64,000 nucleotides of DNA from Macrophomina tecta (lineage: Eukaryota > Ascomycota > Dothideomycetes > Botryosphaeriales > Botryosphaeriaceae): positions 1,550,001-1,614,000 of the forward strand of contig JAKSGN010000033.1 in assembly GCA_024180945.1 (NCBI GenBank), given 5' to 3'. Within the stretch, counting starts at the first letter, position 1; each line of letters starts with the position of its first letter. Shown here one piece after another: positions 1 to 10,798 of this stretch. The position numbers and the translations under genes were made by a program. Under the pieces are notes generated by a model that saw only the letters and a list, made by a program, of their open reading frames with translations, searched no databases and was not told the DNA's origin.

Positions 1-628
1 AACTGGTTTCATGCAGCCGCAGCAGACCGGTTTCCCCGGTCAATTCGGCCAGCAAGGCCCGCTCATGCCGCAACCCACTGGCTTTATGCAACCCCAGCAG
101 ACGGGCTTCCCCGGCCAGTTCGGCCCTGGCGGCCCCCAGATGGGAAACCAATTCGGCTCGCCGTTCGCTGACCCGACGCCCGGTCGTCCGCAGTCGTTCA
201 TGACACCCATGCAAGCCCAGCCGACGGGCTTCCAACCTCAACAGACGGGCTTTCAGCCCCAGCCTCTCCAACCCCAGCAGACGGGCGTCAACGCCTTCCT
301 GCCACCCGCGCTGCAACCCCAGCGGACGGGCGCCTCCACCCTCAACGGGTTTGGAAATAGCAACTCATTCCAGGCTCCGCCGGTGCCTCCGATCCCGCAA
401 CAGGCGACGGCCGCCCAGCCGCTCGTGCCGCAGAAGACTGGCCCCCCGCCACCGGTCAGATTCGGTGTCAATCCGGCGGCCAAGAAGTTGGCACCGCAGC
501 CAACGGGACGGAGGGCGAATTTGAGTCAGGCTAGTAAGTTTTCCCTTTTACTTTCTCTCCGGGTTGGTTTGTTTGTGAAACCTTGGTGCTGATTCCTGAT
601 AGCTCCCGACAACCCGTTCGGCTTTTAA
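1..628 (+). CDS. SLA1-like actin cytoskeleton/endocytosis adaptor, 3' end (partial)
   Basis: Only the C-terminal tail is in the window; the gene enters from the left with codons in the frame starting at base 2. The tail is built of degenerate repeats of the type QPQQTGF, rich in Gln, Pro, Gly and Thr, the pattern found in the C-terminal repeat regions of fungal Sla1/Pan1 endocytic proteins. A 69-bp intron (534-602, GTAAGT donor, CTGAT-like branch site, TAG acceptor) joins to a tiny last exon that ends NPFGF at the TAA 626-628; as I recall, Asn-Pro-Phe-Gly-Phe ends are typical of Sla1 orthologues. Sla1 links clathrin-coated endocytic sites to Arp2/3 actin assembly. Reading straight through the intron instead gives a non-conserved tail. 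Family membership rests on the repeats and tail only, because the SH3 and SHD1 domains lie outside the window; Pan1 is the main alternative. Confidence 0.75.
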
Positions 629-2180
629 ATACTCGGCTGTGTGGGTTGGTATGGTGAGGGTGCTGGAGCGACGTGGTTTATTTGGAGGATCTTGCTTAAT
701 GATAAAGGTGGGGAAGAGGCACTGTCGGTAATGTTGTTCTGTCTGTGTGGATGTGCTCGAGTGTGGGAGCAGGCGAGTGTGATGATAGTTGGCATGTGTT
801 GCCACTGAAGGAATGGAGGAAAAGAGGCGCGGGCTGTCGTTGATGTAGTTGTTGATGTCCGTTGTACATAGTAGATGCGGTCCTCCCCCTTTATTTGCTT
901 TTTCGTTTTGCCACACCTTCTTTGGTTACTGCGAGATCGGGCGACAGGAGATGAATGGGAGGGGAGAGAAAAGAGAAGAGGTGGGGAAATAAGGAGTCGG
1001 CGCTTAATGTACAACCTTTTTTTTTTTCTTTTTCGATTTCTGTACTTCCTTCTCTTTGTTTTCTTCTTCTTCTTCTTCTTCTTCTTCTTCTTCTTCTTCT
1101 TCTTTTTGTGATCTTTGTTTCTTCTCTCGGTAATGTGCATACTAGGTCGTTCTTATGGGGCGGGGGACGGGTCATGGTAGGGTAGGGTTGTGGGTTTTCT
1201 TTGGAGATGGATATGGAAATGGAACGATTTCTTGAGCGATATTCTTGGCTATTCTTACTTTTTTCAAGGGTTATCGAGAGGCTTCTTGATTCGACGGCTG
1301 TTGGTATGCTGAAATCTGAGACGAGGCGGCTTGTTGACACTCGCAGGAGTCGACGCCAATGATGTGGGGGTAAGGAAGTAAAAGTAGAGAAGTGCAGTTG
1401 TATGTGAGGACTAATGGGGCGCAGGAGTTGCCGGTGAATGCGGACGGCCTGTAAAGGTATGGCAATGGAGCGTGTCCAGAGCCTCACTGCCTAAGAGCGG
1501 CTTCAAATGCACCCATTCATTGCACTGTTTTCTAAAAAAAAAAAAAAATTCCTGACGCGGAAGTTGAAGTGTTTGCAAGTGAAGGCCCACGAAAATAGCA
1601 TTTTTTGACACATGTGCCGAACCTTTTTGGCACTATGGTCGTCGCTCCATCCGCCCACACTTGAGACGAGTTGGCGAGCTATCGAGCCATCTACCTCTAC
1701 GAGTGCCGTGTCACGGCTTCCTTCGCGTAAATAAGCCATGAATACACCTGCATATGGCTCGTCCTGCAAGCGGGAATGACGTGTCCTCGCAGTTGCATCG
1801 CGACTCCGCACTGATTATTGGACCGAGTTTCGACATCGTCGGACGCACTCCAGACTCGGATAGCTTTCCGCAAAATCTGACCCGCGGTAGATTCATATTT
1901 CTGTTCGGACGCCATAGTGGTTGTAAGCCATTGGTCTGTGCTTATCCTGTAGGGTCGTCGATGGGCGAGTCCACGAAGCGCACAGCACTGGAAAAGTTCT
2001 CACTCACTCAATTGCATGAGTGATGAACAGTGGGCCATTTGTGCGCATATATATCAAGCGTACCGTGTTACTTTCACTTCGTGTCAGCATCGCTCATTGC
2101 CTCATTCCCATTGCAGCCTCCCTGCCGTGTTATATTCGCCGAGAATCGCCTGGAACTTCCTTTACCTATTTTACGTCAAG
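629..2180. other. intergenic region, no supported gene
   Basis: This holds the SLA1-like 3' flank, a pure trinucleotide tract at 1061-1104, an A run at about 1533-1547 and the upstream region of the HET-domain pseudogene. The open frames here are either low-complexity products of the TTC tract or short and unlike any family I recognise. TATATAT at about 2048-2054 could serve the HET gene that begins at 2181. Confidence 0.6.
1061..1104. repeat. (TTC)n microsatellite
   Basis: About 14 uninterrupted TTC/GAA units, flanked by further T-rich sequence. Translated on the minus strand it gives a poly-Lys or poly-Arg run that should not be taken as coding. Confidence 0.95.
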
Positions 2181-2464
2181 ATGATGGCTTCAAGCTACCC
2201 CAGATTCAGGCCTTACCGTCCGCCCGACACGAAAGTCCTCCTTTCCGAGATGCTTTCCGAGAAGCCTGAGGCGGAGATGCCCCTTCCGGCAGAAGCTCGC
2301 CATCGCCAACCACCAAAGAACACCGCACTCTGCGAAAGATGCAATATATCATTAGCTCTTGATGACAGATGCGTCAAGGAGTATCTCACAGTCTCTGAAG
2401 ATGGTAGTGCAGCTCTCAGGTACAAAAGTTCCGCGGCCGTTCCTGATTTCAGGCCAAGTGCCAC

Positions 2465-5188
2465 CAGACATCCCAGTAATAAATATATATTTATTATTAA
2501 GGGCATATTTATTGTTAAGCTTTTCCATAAGGATAATAATATAGACGCTGCCAATAAATATATATTGTTAACTATTAATAATATAGGCCCACTATTTTCC
2601 AGCGCCAATTCCCCCAGAGTGTTTCAGATTAAATTGCAGTCTTGTACGCATATTACTGCTTATCAGGCCTCTAGATAGGAGGTGAACTCCAATGTTTGTA
2701 ACTCCTAGCAACCGAAACTGCTGCCTCGCCATACCCGTCACGTTGCAAGTACGCAGTTCGTAATACATCAGCGACATATCTCTACACACGACAATGGACG
2801 TCAACATATCCTCACTGCCCCAATCCAATGCCCCGTCAAGTTCTTCCTCCGTGGTACCCTCTGACAGTGCCTCACAAGTTGCCAGCACACTGTCAGAACC
2901 CGAGGCATCGTCAGCTCAGCATACGGTCAAGAGACGGAAACTGAGAGCCACATCAACATGGGATCACTTTCGAGAAGCTCAAGGCGACGAGCCACGTACT
3001 ATGAGCGGGAAATTACTTCACTACTGCACGCGTTGTCGCAATCCATCCTGGTCAACCCACATATCTGGCAACGCCCGCTATCATCTCGAGAAGGCTCATC
3101 ACATACTTGTTCGAGAGGATTCAAAATCTCAAAACAGGCGCCAACTAGCCATCGAAAATGCCTTCGCAAGAACAACCGGCAAGCGGCTGCAGCAAGTCAG
3201 GAGAATGAGATGAACACTCTACGGAGTGTAATCAATGTCGATGCCTTTCGAGAGGCACAGATGTTGCTATCCGCACATAAACATTTACCGCTCAACTTCG
3301 TAACCTGGCCGGAATACCAGGCACTTCTGGCCGCGATAAGCCCTGCCGTTGAAGAGTTCCTAACTGATTCCGGTAGCACAGTTGCGGCGGACTTGGATAG
3401 GGCCTACGATGCGCATCAACAATCCGTAAAGGAATGGCTAGAACGTGCCCGGAGCCTCGTACACATTGCTATGGACGTATGGTCTTCTCCTCAGCGGAAG
3501 GCCTATATCGCTGTTCACGCCCAATGGGTTGACGAGGCCTACAAACCTCGGAAAGCATTGCTAGGGCTACCAAACCTCCGCCGCTCTCACGCCGGCACGG
3601 CTATGGCACCTCACTTGATGACGATTATCCGACAGTACCACTTAGCGCCCCGAATCGGCTACTTCACTGGGGACAATGACGCAAAGAATGACACCTGTCT
3701 CCGCCAACTTGCTGTTGAGCTGTCGCAAGAGTACGGCCTTACACTTGACCCAGTGTCCTCTCGAACGCGGTGTGCCGGCCACATCATTAACTTGTCCCTT
3801 CAAGCCTTTCTCTTTGCAACTAGTGAGGACGCTCTGCAGGCCGCAATTGCGCAGGCGCAACACGAGGTAAATGATGTAACAGTTGCGGACGCGTTACACG
3901 ACCAAATTCAGTCGAACACTTGTCACAAGAGTCACGACAGGCGCAAGAAACGCCATGACACTGCCGGCTGGCGGAGCATCGGCCCAATGGGTAAACTCCA
4001 CAACATTGCGGTGTTCATCCGTAATTCCACAGTGCGCAACGATGCATGGGATGACATTGCAGAAAAGGCGCTTGGAATTGACAATATCACCCGTTGGAAC
4101 TCATGGTTCAAGTTGCTTGATGCGGCTATCAGCCAAGAGGGTCCATTGTCAATATTCCTCAACCAATACCACAACGAGCTGGAAGACGACATCCTCACAC
4201 ATGATGATTGGCAAGTACTCAAAATGACTCACGAGTTCTTGCAGCCGTTTTACCAAGCGACCTTGGAGCAGCAAATGGAGTGGGCATCAATAGATCAGGT
4301 GCTAGAGAATATGGATATTCTTTTCATGCAGTTTGAGAATGCCAAGGTAAGCCATGGACGGCTCGATCGATTACCAGACCTGGACTGATGTTAAAGCAGG
4401 GCAAATACGCCAGCAACGCGCGTATGGTTCATTCCATTCACATGGGTTGGTGGGTTCTCTCGAAGTATTATGAAGAGAGTGACAGAAACCCAATATATGC
4501 CACGGCATTATTGCTCCATCCAGAAAAGCGCCGGAGGTACCTTGACCGCCACTGGGCAGAGGAATGGAGGCAGACCGCTATTGCTGGTGCACGGCAGCAT
4601 TGGGCGAAGTACAAGGACCGGCCACTCCCGTCGGAGTCCGCGGCTCGGCTGAACGACGAACGACGGGAAGTAACACCGTACGAGCGTATCAAGCAGTCAA
4701 TGAGTGTCTTGGATGAACCCGGAGATGAGGATGAATTCGAAAAATTCGTCAATTCTCCGCCAAGACCTATGACGACCAAAACACCGCTTGAATGGTGGTG
4801 TCGAGAAGAACAGAGGATTGAGTATCCACGTTTACACCAATTGGCCATTGACATACTAAGTGTGCCGGCGATGTCCGACGATCCGGAACGGGTATTCTCT
4901 TGCGCAAGGCGGACAATTTCTTGGGACAGGGCACGGCTCTCGCCTGATACTATCGAGAAGCTTCAATGCCTGAGCAACTGGGTGAAGAATGACTTGGTCC
5001 GCAAAGTCTACGTGGCAGTAGATGGTAAGGTCATGGATATTGCTGGCGGCAACGACGACATGCATGGCGCTTCAGTTTTATATTAATAATTATTGATAAG
5101 CTTAGCAATCGATAATAATATTAGGATCTGCCAATGAATACATAAGAATATGTCAATATTATGTATTTATTTATTATTGGGATGTCTG
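2465..5188 (+). mobile_element. hAT-superfamily DNA transposon 1 (inserted in the HET gene)
   Basis: A 2,724-bp element with terminal inverted repeats beginning CAGACATCCC at the left (2465) and its complement GGGATGTCTG ending at 5188; about 20 terminal bases match with one difference. It is flanked by perfect 8-bp target duplications AGTGCCAC (2457-2464 and 5189-5196), the hAT hallmark length. The subterminal regions are very AT-rich (TAATAAATA-type runs). It encodes one transposase on the plus strand and lies in the same orientation as the disrupted host gene. Confidence 0.95.
2794..5086 (+). CDS. hAT transposase 1 (BED finger, DDE), three exons
   Basis: Model: 2794-3195, 3261-4346, 4400-5086, giving 724 aa with no internal stop. 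The N-terminus carries a BED-type zinc finger (WDHF, CTRC, then HLEKAH, about residues 50-105) for binding the element ends. The catalytic core follows: HIAMDVW supplies the first Asp and GYFTGDND the second, and the NITRWNS motif lies near the end of the core. The C-terminal hAT dimerisation region is clear (LSVPAMSDDPERVFSCARR). The second intron (53 bp, GTAAGC...CTGATG...CAG) is certain because it restores SNARMVHSIHMGW. The first (65 bp, GTCAGG...CACAG) is inferred: it repairs an otherwise apparent frame break near 3200, and a true frameshift remains the alternative. If spliced as proposed the enzyme is intact and the element could be autonomous. Confidence 0.88.
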
Positions 5189-7431
5189 AGTGCCACGAAC
5201 GTCAGGATATATGGCGGCATCAAGTTCGATATCAACGATACTGTTCCCCATCTGCCGGATATCTCGTACGGAGCACGAAGCGGTTGCAAGTTCTGCTTTG
5301 CTTTGAAGAACGCTCTTGTAGAGAAGTACTGTAAAAGTTCTTGGTGGGATCCTCGACCCGAGCAACCTCATCGCGGAGAATCAGTGTCCAACAAAATCCA
5401 AATCAGGATCCAATACGAATGGATGGGTGGAATGGAGTACCTTTACCTGAACTCCATCGTTGCTATACCATGCCTCATTTCCAGATTGGCCGGGTGGCGC
5501 TGTCCAATTTTTGATAGACAGACACTCCGGTAATGCCAAGAACCAACCCCCAAACTGATCCGGACTCTAACGTGAAATAGATGAAGACTCCTGCAATTAT
5601 TTTTTTTCCATCTCCGACCGAGGCCATTCGAATGTGACCCGCTTTCCGAAATCAACGTGAAGAAAATTCTCGGATGGATACGAGCTTGCAAGGAGGACCC
5701 AAAAAAAAAAAAAATGCCGTGGTCCCTTTGAGTCAACTGGATCATCGTCTGACGAGGAAAATGGCAATGATGGCGAACCTCTTCAAGCTACGTCGAGTAG
5801 CGAGGTGCCAACTGTTCCGTCCATTCTTCCTCCATCCAAATGAGGAAATCTTCGTTCCAACACGATTGCCTGACCTGGAGCACTGTCTGAAAACGGATGA
5901 AGATGACGGGTTCGTTGTCTTGGTAAGACTGGGGAATTCCGACGAAAGTACGTCTGAGGTACCCAATACCGAGGCACTCAAGTCATTTCACGATGTTTGC
6001 GGCAAGTACGCTGCATTGAGTTATTGCTGGGGACCGCCGGAGACGTCATTGAAGACCACAAGAGCAAATATCCACGATCACATGAGTGGCATCCCAGTTT
6101 CAAGTCTTCCCGCGTGCCTCGGAGACGCCGTCCGAGTTGCATGCAAGCTCAAGATAAGGTATCTCTGGGTCGATGCCCTGTGCATTGTTCAGGACGATGA
6201 GGGAGAGGACTTCAAGCAAGAGTCTGGCCGCATGCTCGAAACGTATCACTGCGCTTTCATTACAATAGCTGCATCCCGATCGCCGTCATCTGGTATAGGA
6301 CTTTTACAGAATGGACATTTGGAATCGGCCGATATACGTTTCAAATCATCAATAGCCCCGACTGTCTCCGGCTCATATTGCTTCTCTTTGGTTCCGGAGA
6401 AGGTCACTCCTTCCATACGCGCGGAAGACAATACCTTCGGCATCGATCTCGAGTCAAGCACTTGGGATACTCGGGCATGGGTATTCCAGGAGAAAATCAT
6501 ATCCAACAGGGTCGTGATCTTTGGACACAAGATGATTCATATGAGATGTCATGACAGCGTCTATTCTGAAGACGGCAGAATAACCCGTGGAGCAACAGAC
6601 TGGCACGAAAACTACTCTGTGGATTCATGGGGCGGCAACATCATGTCATACAGCCGGAGAGCATTGACAAAACAAACGGACAAGTTGCCTGCGGTGTCTG
6701 GTTTGGCAAAGCTGGTTTGTCAGAAAGCAAAGGCTCGCGGAGAACGAGTCGAATACCTTGCTGGAATCTGGTACGATGCATCGTGGCGCATGAACTTTTG
6801 CTGGACAACAACTTCCGCGGTATCGTACGAGGGCCTGGGCCAGATGCTCTCTGGTGTTGAGCATGACTCTCAAAGCCATGTCGCTCCGACCTGGACATGG
6901 GCATCTCGCAAGGAAGGTGCAGACTTTCGATCAGGAAGCTGGCGTCCGGATATGATCCGTCCGATCGAGCTTGATAGCGTCATAATCGAGAATAACTTCC
7001 GCTTCTCCACGGATAAAAACCCGTTCGGGACAGTAGAGCCTGAAAGTCACCTCCTTTTGCGTGGAAGACTCAGCAAAGATCCGCCAAGTCTCTCGGCTCT
7101 CCAAAGGCAGCGTGAAGACTCCGTTTATCAGTGGGCTGCTACCCTCGAGGCTTGCGGGCCTTTGGAATTCAGTGTTGATTGGCACCTGCTCGTGGAAGGC
7201 GAAAAGGCACGCAACATGGAAGATTTGAGGATGTTTATTGTTCAAATATCTCCCGTTGGTGGTATCCGCCTGAATGGGTTGTTTCTACTCCAGGCGCACG
7301 AAAAAGGCGCTTACTACAGGGTTGGAAGCTTCTGCTTGGGTTTGGAGGACCACTATGATTCCCTTGTGCGTGAGAGCAAGGGTGCGGAATTTTACACTCA
7401 ATGGCCGAAAGTAGACATCAAGCTTATATAA

Positions 7432-8265
7432 AGCCGTCAGATCTGTTTTGGCGAAGAGGAATCGAGACCGGGTTTTTCTTGTATTCTTATATCTGAGCTA
7501 AAGCAAAGGTCGACATGACGTGAACCTTTCATCGGCAAGACCTTCTCCCTCTTCCCGCTCGCCAAGGGCATCTTCAAGGCTCTCCCATGTGCCCATGTAC
7601 CCTACCCACCCCATCTGCCTCGCCTTACTCATATTGATCACTACATTGTAGTTCCACCAGAGCACGAGTTTCGCAAAATCCGCCGTCGTCTTTACCAATC
7701 ATCCTTCTCCATAACCTCTCTCTCTCTCCTCCACTATAGGCAAGTGAGTTTGTAATTCGTTGGGTTTCTCCTTAGTGACGTTGAGCCACATGTTATAAGC
7801 CCTCTTGAACTGTTTGTAACAAAAGGTGAAACTAACGAGATCTCTTAGTCGTACCTAGCTCGGGCAGATGATCGGCCACTCCGAGATTCGTCAGGCGCAG
7901 TAAGGACCGAAGGAACCACCAGTGGACTCAACAGGTCATGGGGAGTCGAAACAGTCAACCGAACAAATATTTCTTAAAATTGAGATAATGCAGATCCGGG
8001 AAACTGCTCGAACTCCCCTTGAGATGTGTAAGGTACGACTATTGAGAAATGAAGCTGTGGTTTTCTGCCAATACCCTCGCTGCACGATCTGGACCGGCGG
8101 CATGCGCTTGATCCACCACTTCTCCGGATATTTACCAGATCATACATCTGTATGCGCCTGTGGGTATCTCATTCAGTTGCTGCTATAGCATACTCGAAAT
8201 AGCTTCTTTTTGTTCCCGACGATCTTACCTAATATCCACATCATCCAGGAAAATCGCTCATCGCT
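7432..8265. other. intergenic region, no supported gene
   Basis: This is the 3' flank of the HET pseudogene and of the convergent GXWXG gene. It contains only short, unrecognised open frames (for example 7922-8188), with no domain or splice pattern that I can support. Confidence 0.5.
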
Positions 8266-8844
8266 CTACACTTTTTCACGCAGGAGATAGAAAAACGACA
8301 GCCCAAAATCCCGCCACTCCGTCCTCTCCATAAGGCCCATGACAAAGTCACCATTCACGGACCGGAAGTAGTTGACAATTGGATGCTTATCATAGACCAC
8401 AACCGCGGAGACAAGGCCGCGGAACTTGGCCTCAAATAGCTGCATCGGCGCATTTGTGAGCTCAGGTTCGGCAAATAAATGTGGGTGAGCGGGGAAGCGA
8501 CTCACCTTCGCATGACCCCACTCGTCCAACACCTTCTTCTTGCCATCATCGCCCCGAGCGATTATCGGATCAATGTCGTGCGGGCTCCTGAAGGCCGCGC
8601 CCACCCACCGGATCTCCTTCATCCAACGGCCAGCCGGATGCCCGGTCTCAAACCAGCCGCCGGTCCACTCGCCCTTCAGGGTCTCGAAAGAGATTGGCTT
8701 GAGCTGGTCGAAGAGCGCCAGCAGCTCGTCCTTGTCGTGCGGGCCGCCACTCTCGATGAGAGCGAGGAGGCGTTGTTCGGCACTGGACACGAAGTTAGTG
8801 GAAAGGAAAGGCGGGGGCGAAGAGAATGCCGCATACGGTAGCAT
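8266..8844 (-). CDS. GXWXG / DUF4334 domain protein
   Basis: An intronless 192-aa gene on the minus strand. The first half has the short motif LKGEWTGGWFETGHP, which matches the GXWXG domain, and the second half reads VVVYDKHPIVNYFR then VMGLMERTEWRD, the pattern of the DUF4334 domain; these two domains occur together in small fungal and bacterial proteins of about this length. The biochemical role of the family is not established. No signal peptide or membrane segment is evident, so it is probably cytosolic. It stands alone between two transposon-bearing stretches with about 500 bp of unassigned sequence upstream. The ATG at 8844 is the first in frame and gives a normal family length. I assign no gene symbol. 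Confidence 0.85.
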   Translation of the reverse strand: MLPYAAFSSPPPFLSTNFVSSAEQRLLALIESGGPHDKDELLALFDQLKPISFETLKGEWTGGWFETGHPAGRWMKEIRWVGAAFRSPHDIDPIIARGDDGKKKVLDEWGHAKVSRFPAHPHLFAEPELTNAPMQLFEAKFRGLVSAVVVYDKHPIVNYFRSVNGDFVMGLMERTEWRDFGLSFFYLLREKV

Positions 8845-9361
8845 GACGGGGGAAATGTTCGTCTTGGATGGATGTGAAACCGACGTATACGAGGCCAGCG
8901 GCAGGCTACCGCTACTTGGCTAGTCCTTAGAAGCGGAGAGAGGTACTCGTCTAAGAATCATGCGGCTTCCAGGTCACTGCCGCATTGCGTTGCAGATATA
9001 AACACGATGCCATGGGCCCCAAGCCGGCCTTCTGGCCGCTCATTAGCACAGGAAAGTCGCCTCGGGAACCCGTGTTTTCTCGTCCGTGCTCTCCGGCGCT
9101 TGACTACTATAGTTGTGCAATACCTCGAACTGGGCACCCGGGAATACAAGGAAAACCGTTTCCCCCCCCCTCCTCTAAAGATAACAGGCATTGATTCGCT
9201 GATCTGCATCCAGTGGCGTCTTGTGTTTAAGAGTCACGGCGGGGTGTAGACATCGGGCTGCTTACCGGCAACTGTTTCTTGGCACCTCCAGGGAATTGAG
9301 CGTGTCGTTTGCTCGGCTGATCCGGCAATTCCAGGGACGCCGTCATTTTGGCATATCCGGC
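8845..9361. other. intergenic region, no supported gene
   Basis: Upstream flank of the DUF4334 gene, running to the TA target site of the mariner element at 9362-9363. A C run sits at about 9164-9172. Nothing recognisable is encoded. Confidence 0.5.
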
Positions 9362-10439
9362 TACCGCACCCGTGCAAAAGTCAGGGCGCACGGCCAAGGC
9401 GCTAATTATCCTGCCACCAACACCAATACTTTGGAGTCGTATTATTCAACAAGGAGTTGCTCAAATGCAGTAAGAGTTGATTCTTTATAAAGCTAGGCTA
9501 CCAGCGAGTTTGATAGCCACCAGCTTGAATAACATCTACAAGCCGTTGTGGCATACTTTTACAAAGCGCTTTAAGGCTTGGTTTTTCCACCAATGCGTAT
9601 GCCCTAGGTAACCACTCAGCTAGTAACGCCTCCACGCGCTCAGGATTCTTCTCAAGCTCAATAAATGGCGCAATCTCTTGAAGCTTCATCTTTAGTGGCC
9701 ACCAAAGGTATTCCTGGAGGTTCAGATCAGGCGAATATGGGGGGTGAGTAATGCACCTAATTTGGTGATCACGCAGCCATTTCTTCACCCGGTTCGCCCG
9801 ATGAATACCAGCACCATCTTGTAACCAGTACATACCATAGTCGTAGTTTCTTGGCACCTGTTCCTCCAGTACTTTGATATAGGATTTGGCAGTATAGCCT
9901 TGCCTAGGAGAGTCCAAATCACGCTCCATAACGTGTAAATCAGACACCCCTAGCTGGCCTGAAAAGCCACCCCATACCATACATCTTGCCTTCTTGCCAA
10001 GTGGCCGTGTATTAAGCCGGCTTTGGTCCCACTTTTGCTGGCCAGGCGTACGGAAAACCCAGCTTGGTGCGTGGCCAGAGCCCTGCTCAACTGAGCACTC
10101 ATCACCGAACGTAACCCTCATCCACCATCTCCAGCTCTTATACCGGTATTTCTTTGCATATTGGTACCGAATGCGGGCATTCGCTTGAGAGATCCAAGGC
10201 CGATTCTTTGCACGCCATTTGGTAATATGGTTCTTGCGTAGAATACGCCTGAGCGTATCTTTATGGATAGATAACTGGAGTTGCTTAATCACCTGGCTGT
10301 GCTTAAGTTTTGGGAACCGGTTAACAAAACGAATAATCTGGCGCTCCGTGCGAAGGCTGACTTTGGGGGGACGGCCAGTACGAGGTGTTAGATCAATCTG
10401 GCCAGTCGTATTGTAGTGGTTGCAGGGTGGCAATCAATT

Positions 10440-10565
10440 CAATAATATTGACGGTCAATCAATATTGACCAATGTCTTGGCAATCAATCAATCAACTGAG
10501 GTCTGTCATTTTCGTCAATCAATCAATTGCTCCGGGCCAGTTGATTGACGATATTGATTGACGGC
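10440..10565. repeat. left subterminal CAATCAAT repeat cluster of hAT 2
   Basis: Repeated CAATCAAT and its complement, spaced irregularly, interspersed with TATTGAC. The matching cluster at the right end lies at about 13155-13270. Such arrays are the transposase-binding subterminal motifs of hAT elements. Confidence 0.8.
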
Positions 10566-10692
10566 TTACCTTGTATAGAAAGCAGCTTTGATGATCATCT
10601 CGCTCTTGTGGCGCTCAAGCCACGTCAGGCTAGCCTTTTATCTGATACACTCTTGGCACACAACGTGTCGGGCACATTCTCTTGGCAGCTAG

Positions 10693-10700
10693 TATATAAA
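10693..10700 (+). promoter_or_regulatory. TATA box of the hAT 2 transposase
   Basis: TATATAAA lies 99 bp before the transposase ATG at 10799, within the element, so the element carries its own promoter. Confidence 0.6.
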
Positions 10701-10798
10701 CGCTCTCTCAGAATGGCTAGAAGGGACAGCTGAATCTGCTCTTTCAGATCCGTTCTACATTTTCTCAGCAGCTCAGCAGCAACTCTCCCACTATCAAG

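Larger units (their letters stand above)
2181..7431 (+). pseudogene. HET-domain (heterokaryon incompatibility-type) gene, split by a hAT transposon and carrying frame breaks
   Basis: The 5' part (2181-2464) starts MMASS and contains a CERCN motif. The coding sequence resumes after the transposon at 5189 and reaches GCKFCFALKNAL, the Cys-rich N-terminal module common in fungal HET proteins. Removing bases 2465-5196 (element plus one target copy) joins the two parts in frame. Further on, the HET domain itself reads well from about 5850: VPTRLPDLE, YAALSYCWG (about 6009) and LWVDALCIVQDD (about 6163), ending at the TAA before 7432. Between 5530 and 5850 the conserved frame breaks at least twice, at the T run near 5600 and the 14-A run at 5701-5714, and an intron at 5530-5580 does not restore phase. 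HET domains trigger cell death when incompatible strains fuse; this copy is probably dead. Homopolymer sequencing error could explain the 5.6-5.7 kb breaks, but not the insertion. Confidence 0.8.

Noticed and set aside
891..1487. Minus-strand frame with poly-Arg/Lys tract over the TTC repeat
   Set aside because: It exists only because of the trinucleotide microsatellite; frames on both strands are open there and none has a domain.
5701..5714. 14-A run as a retrotransposon poly(A) tail
   Set aside because: No reverse-transcriptase sequence or target duplication flanks it; it lies within HET coding sequence.
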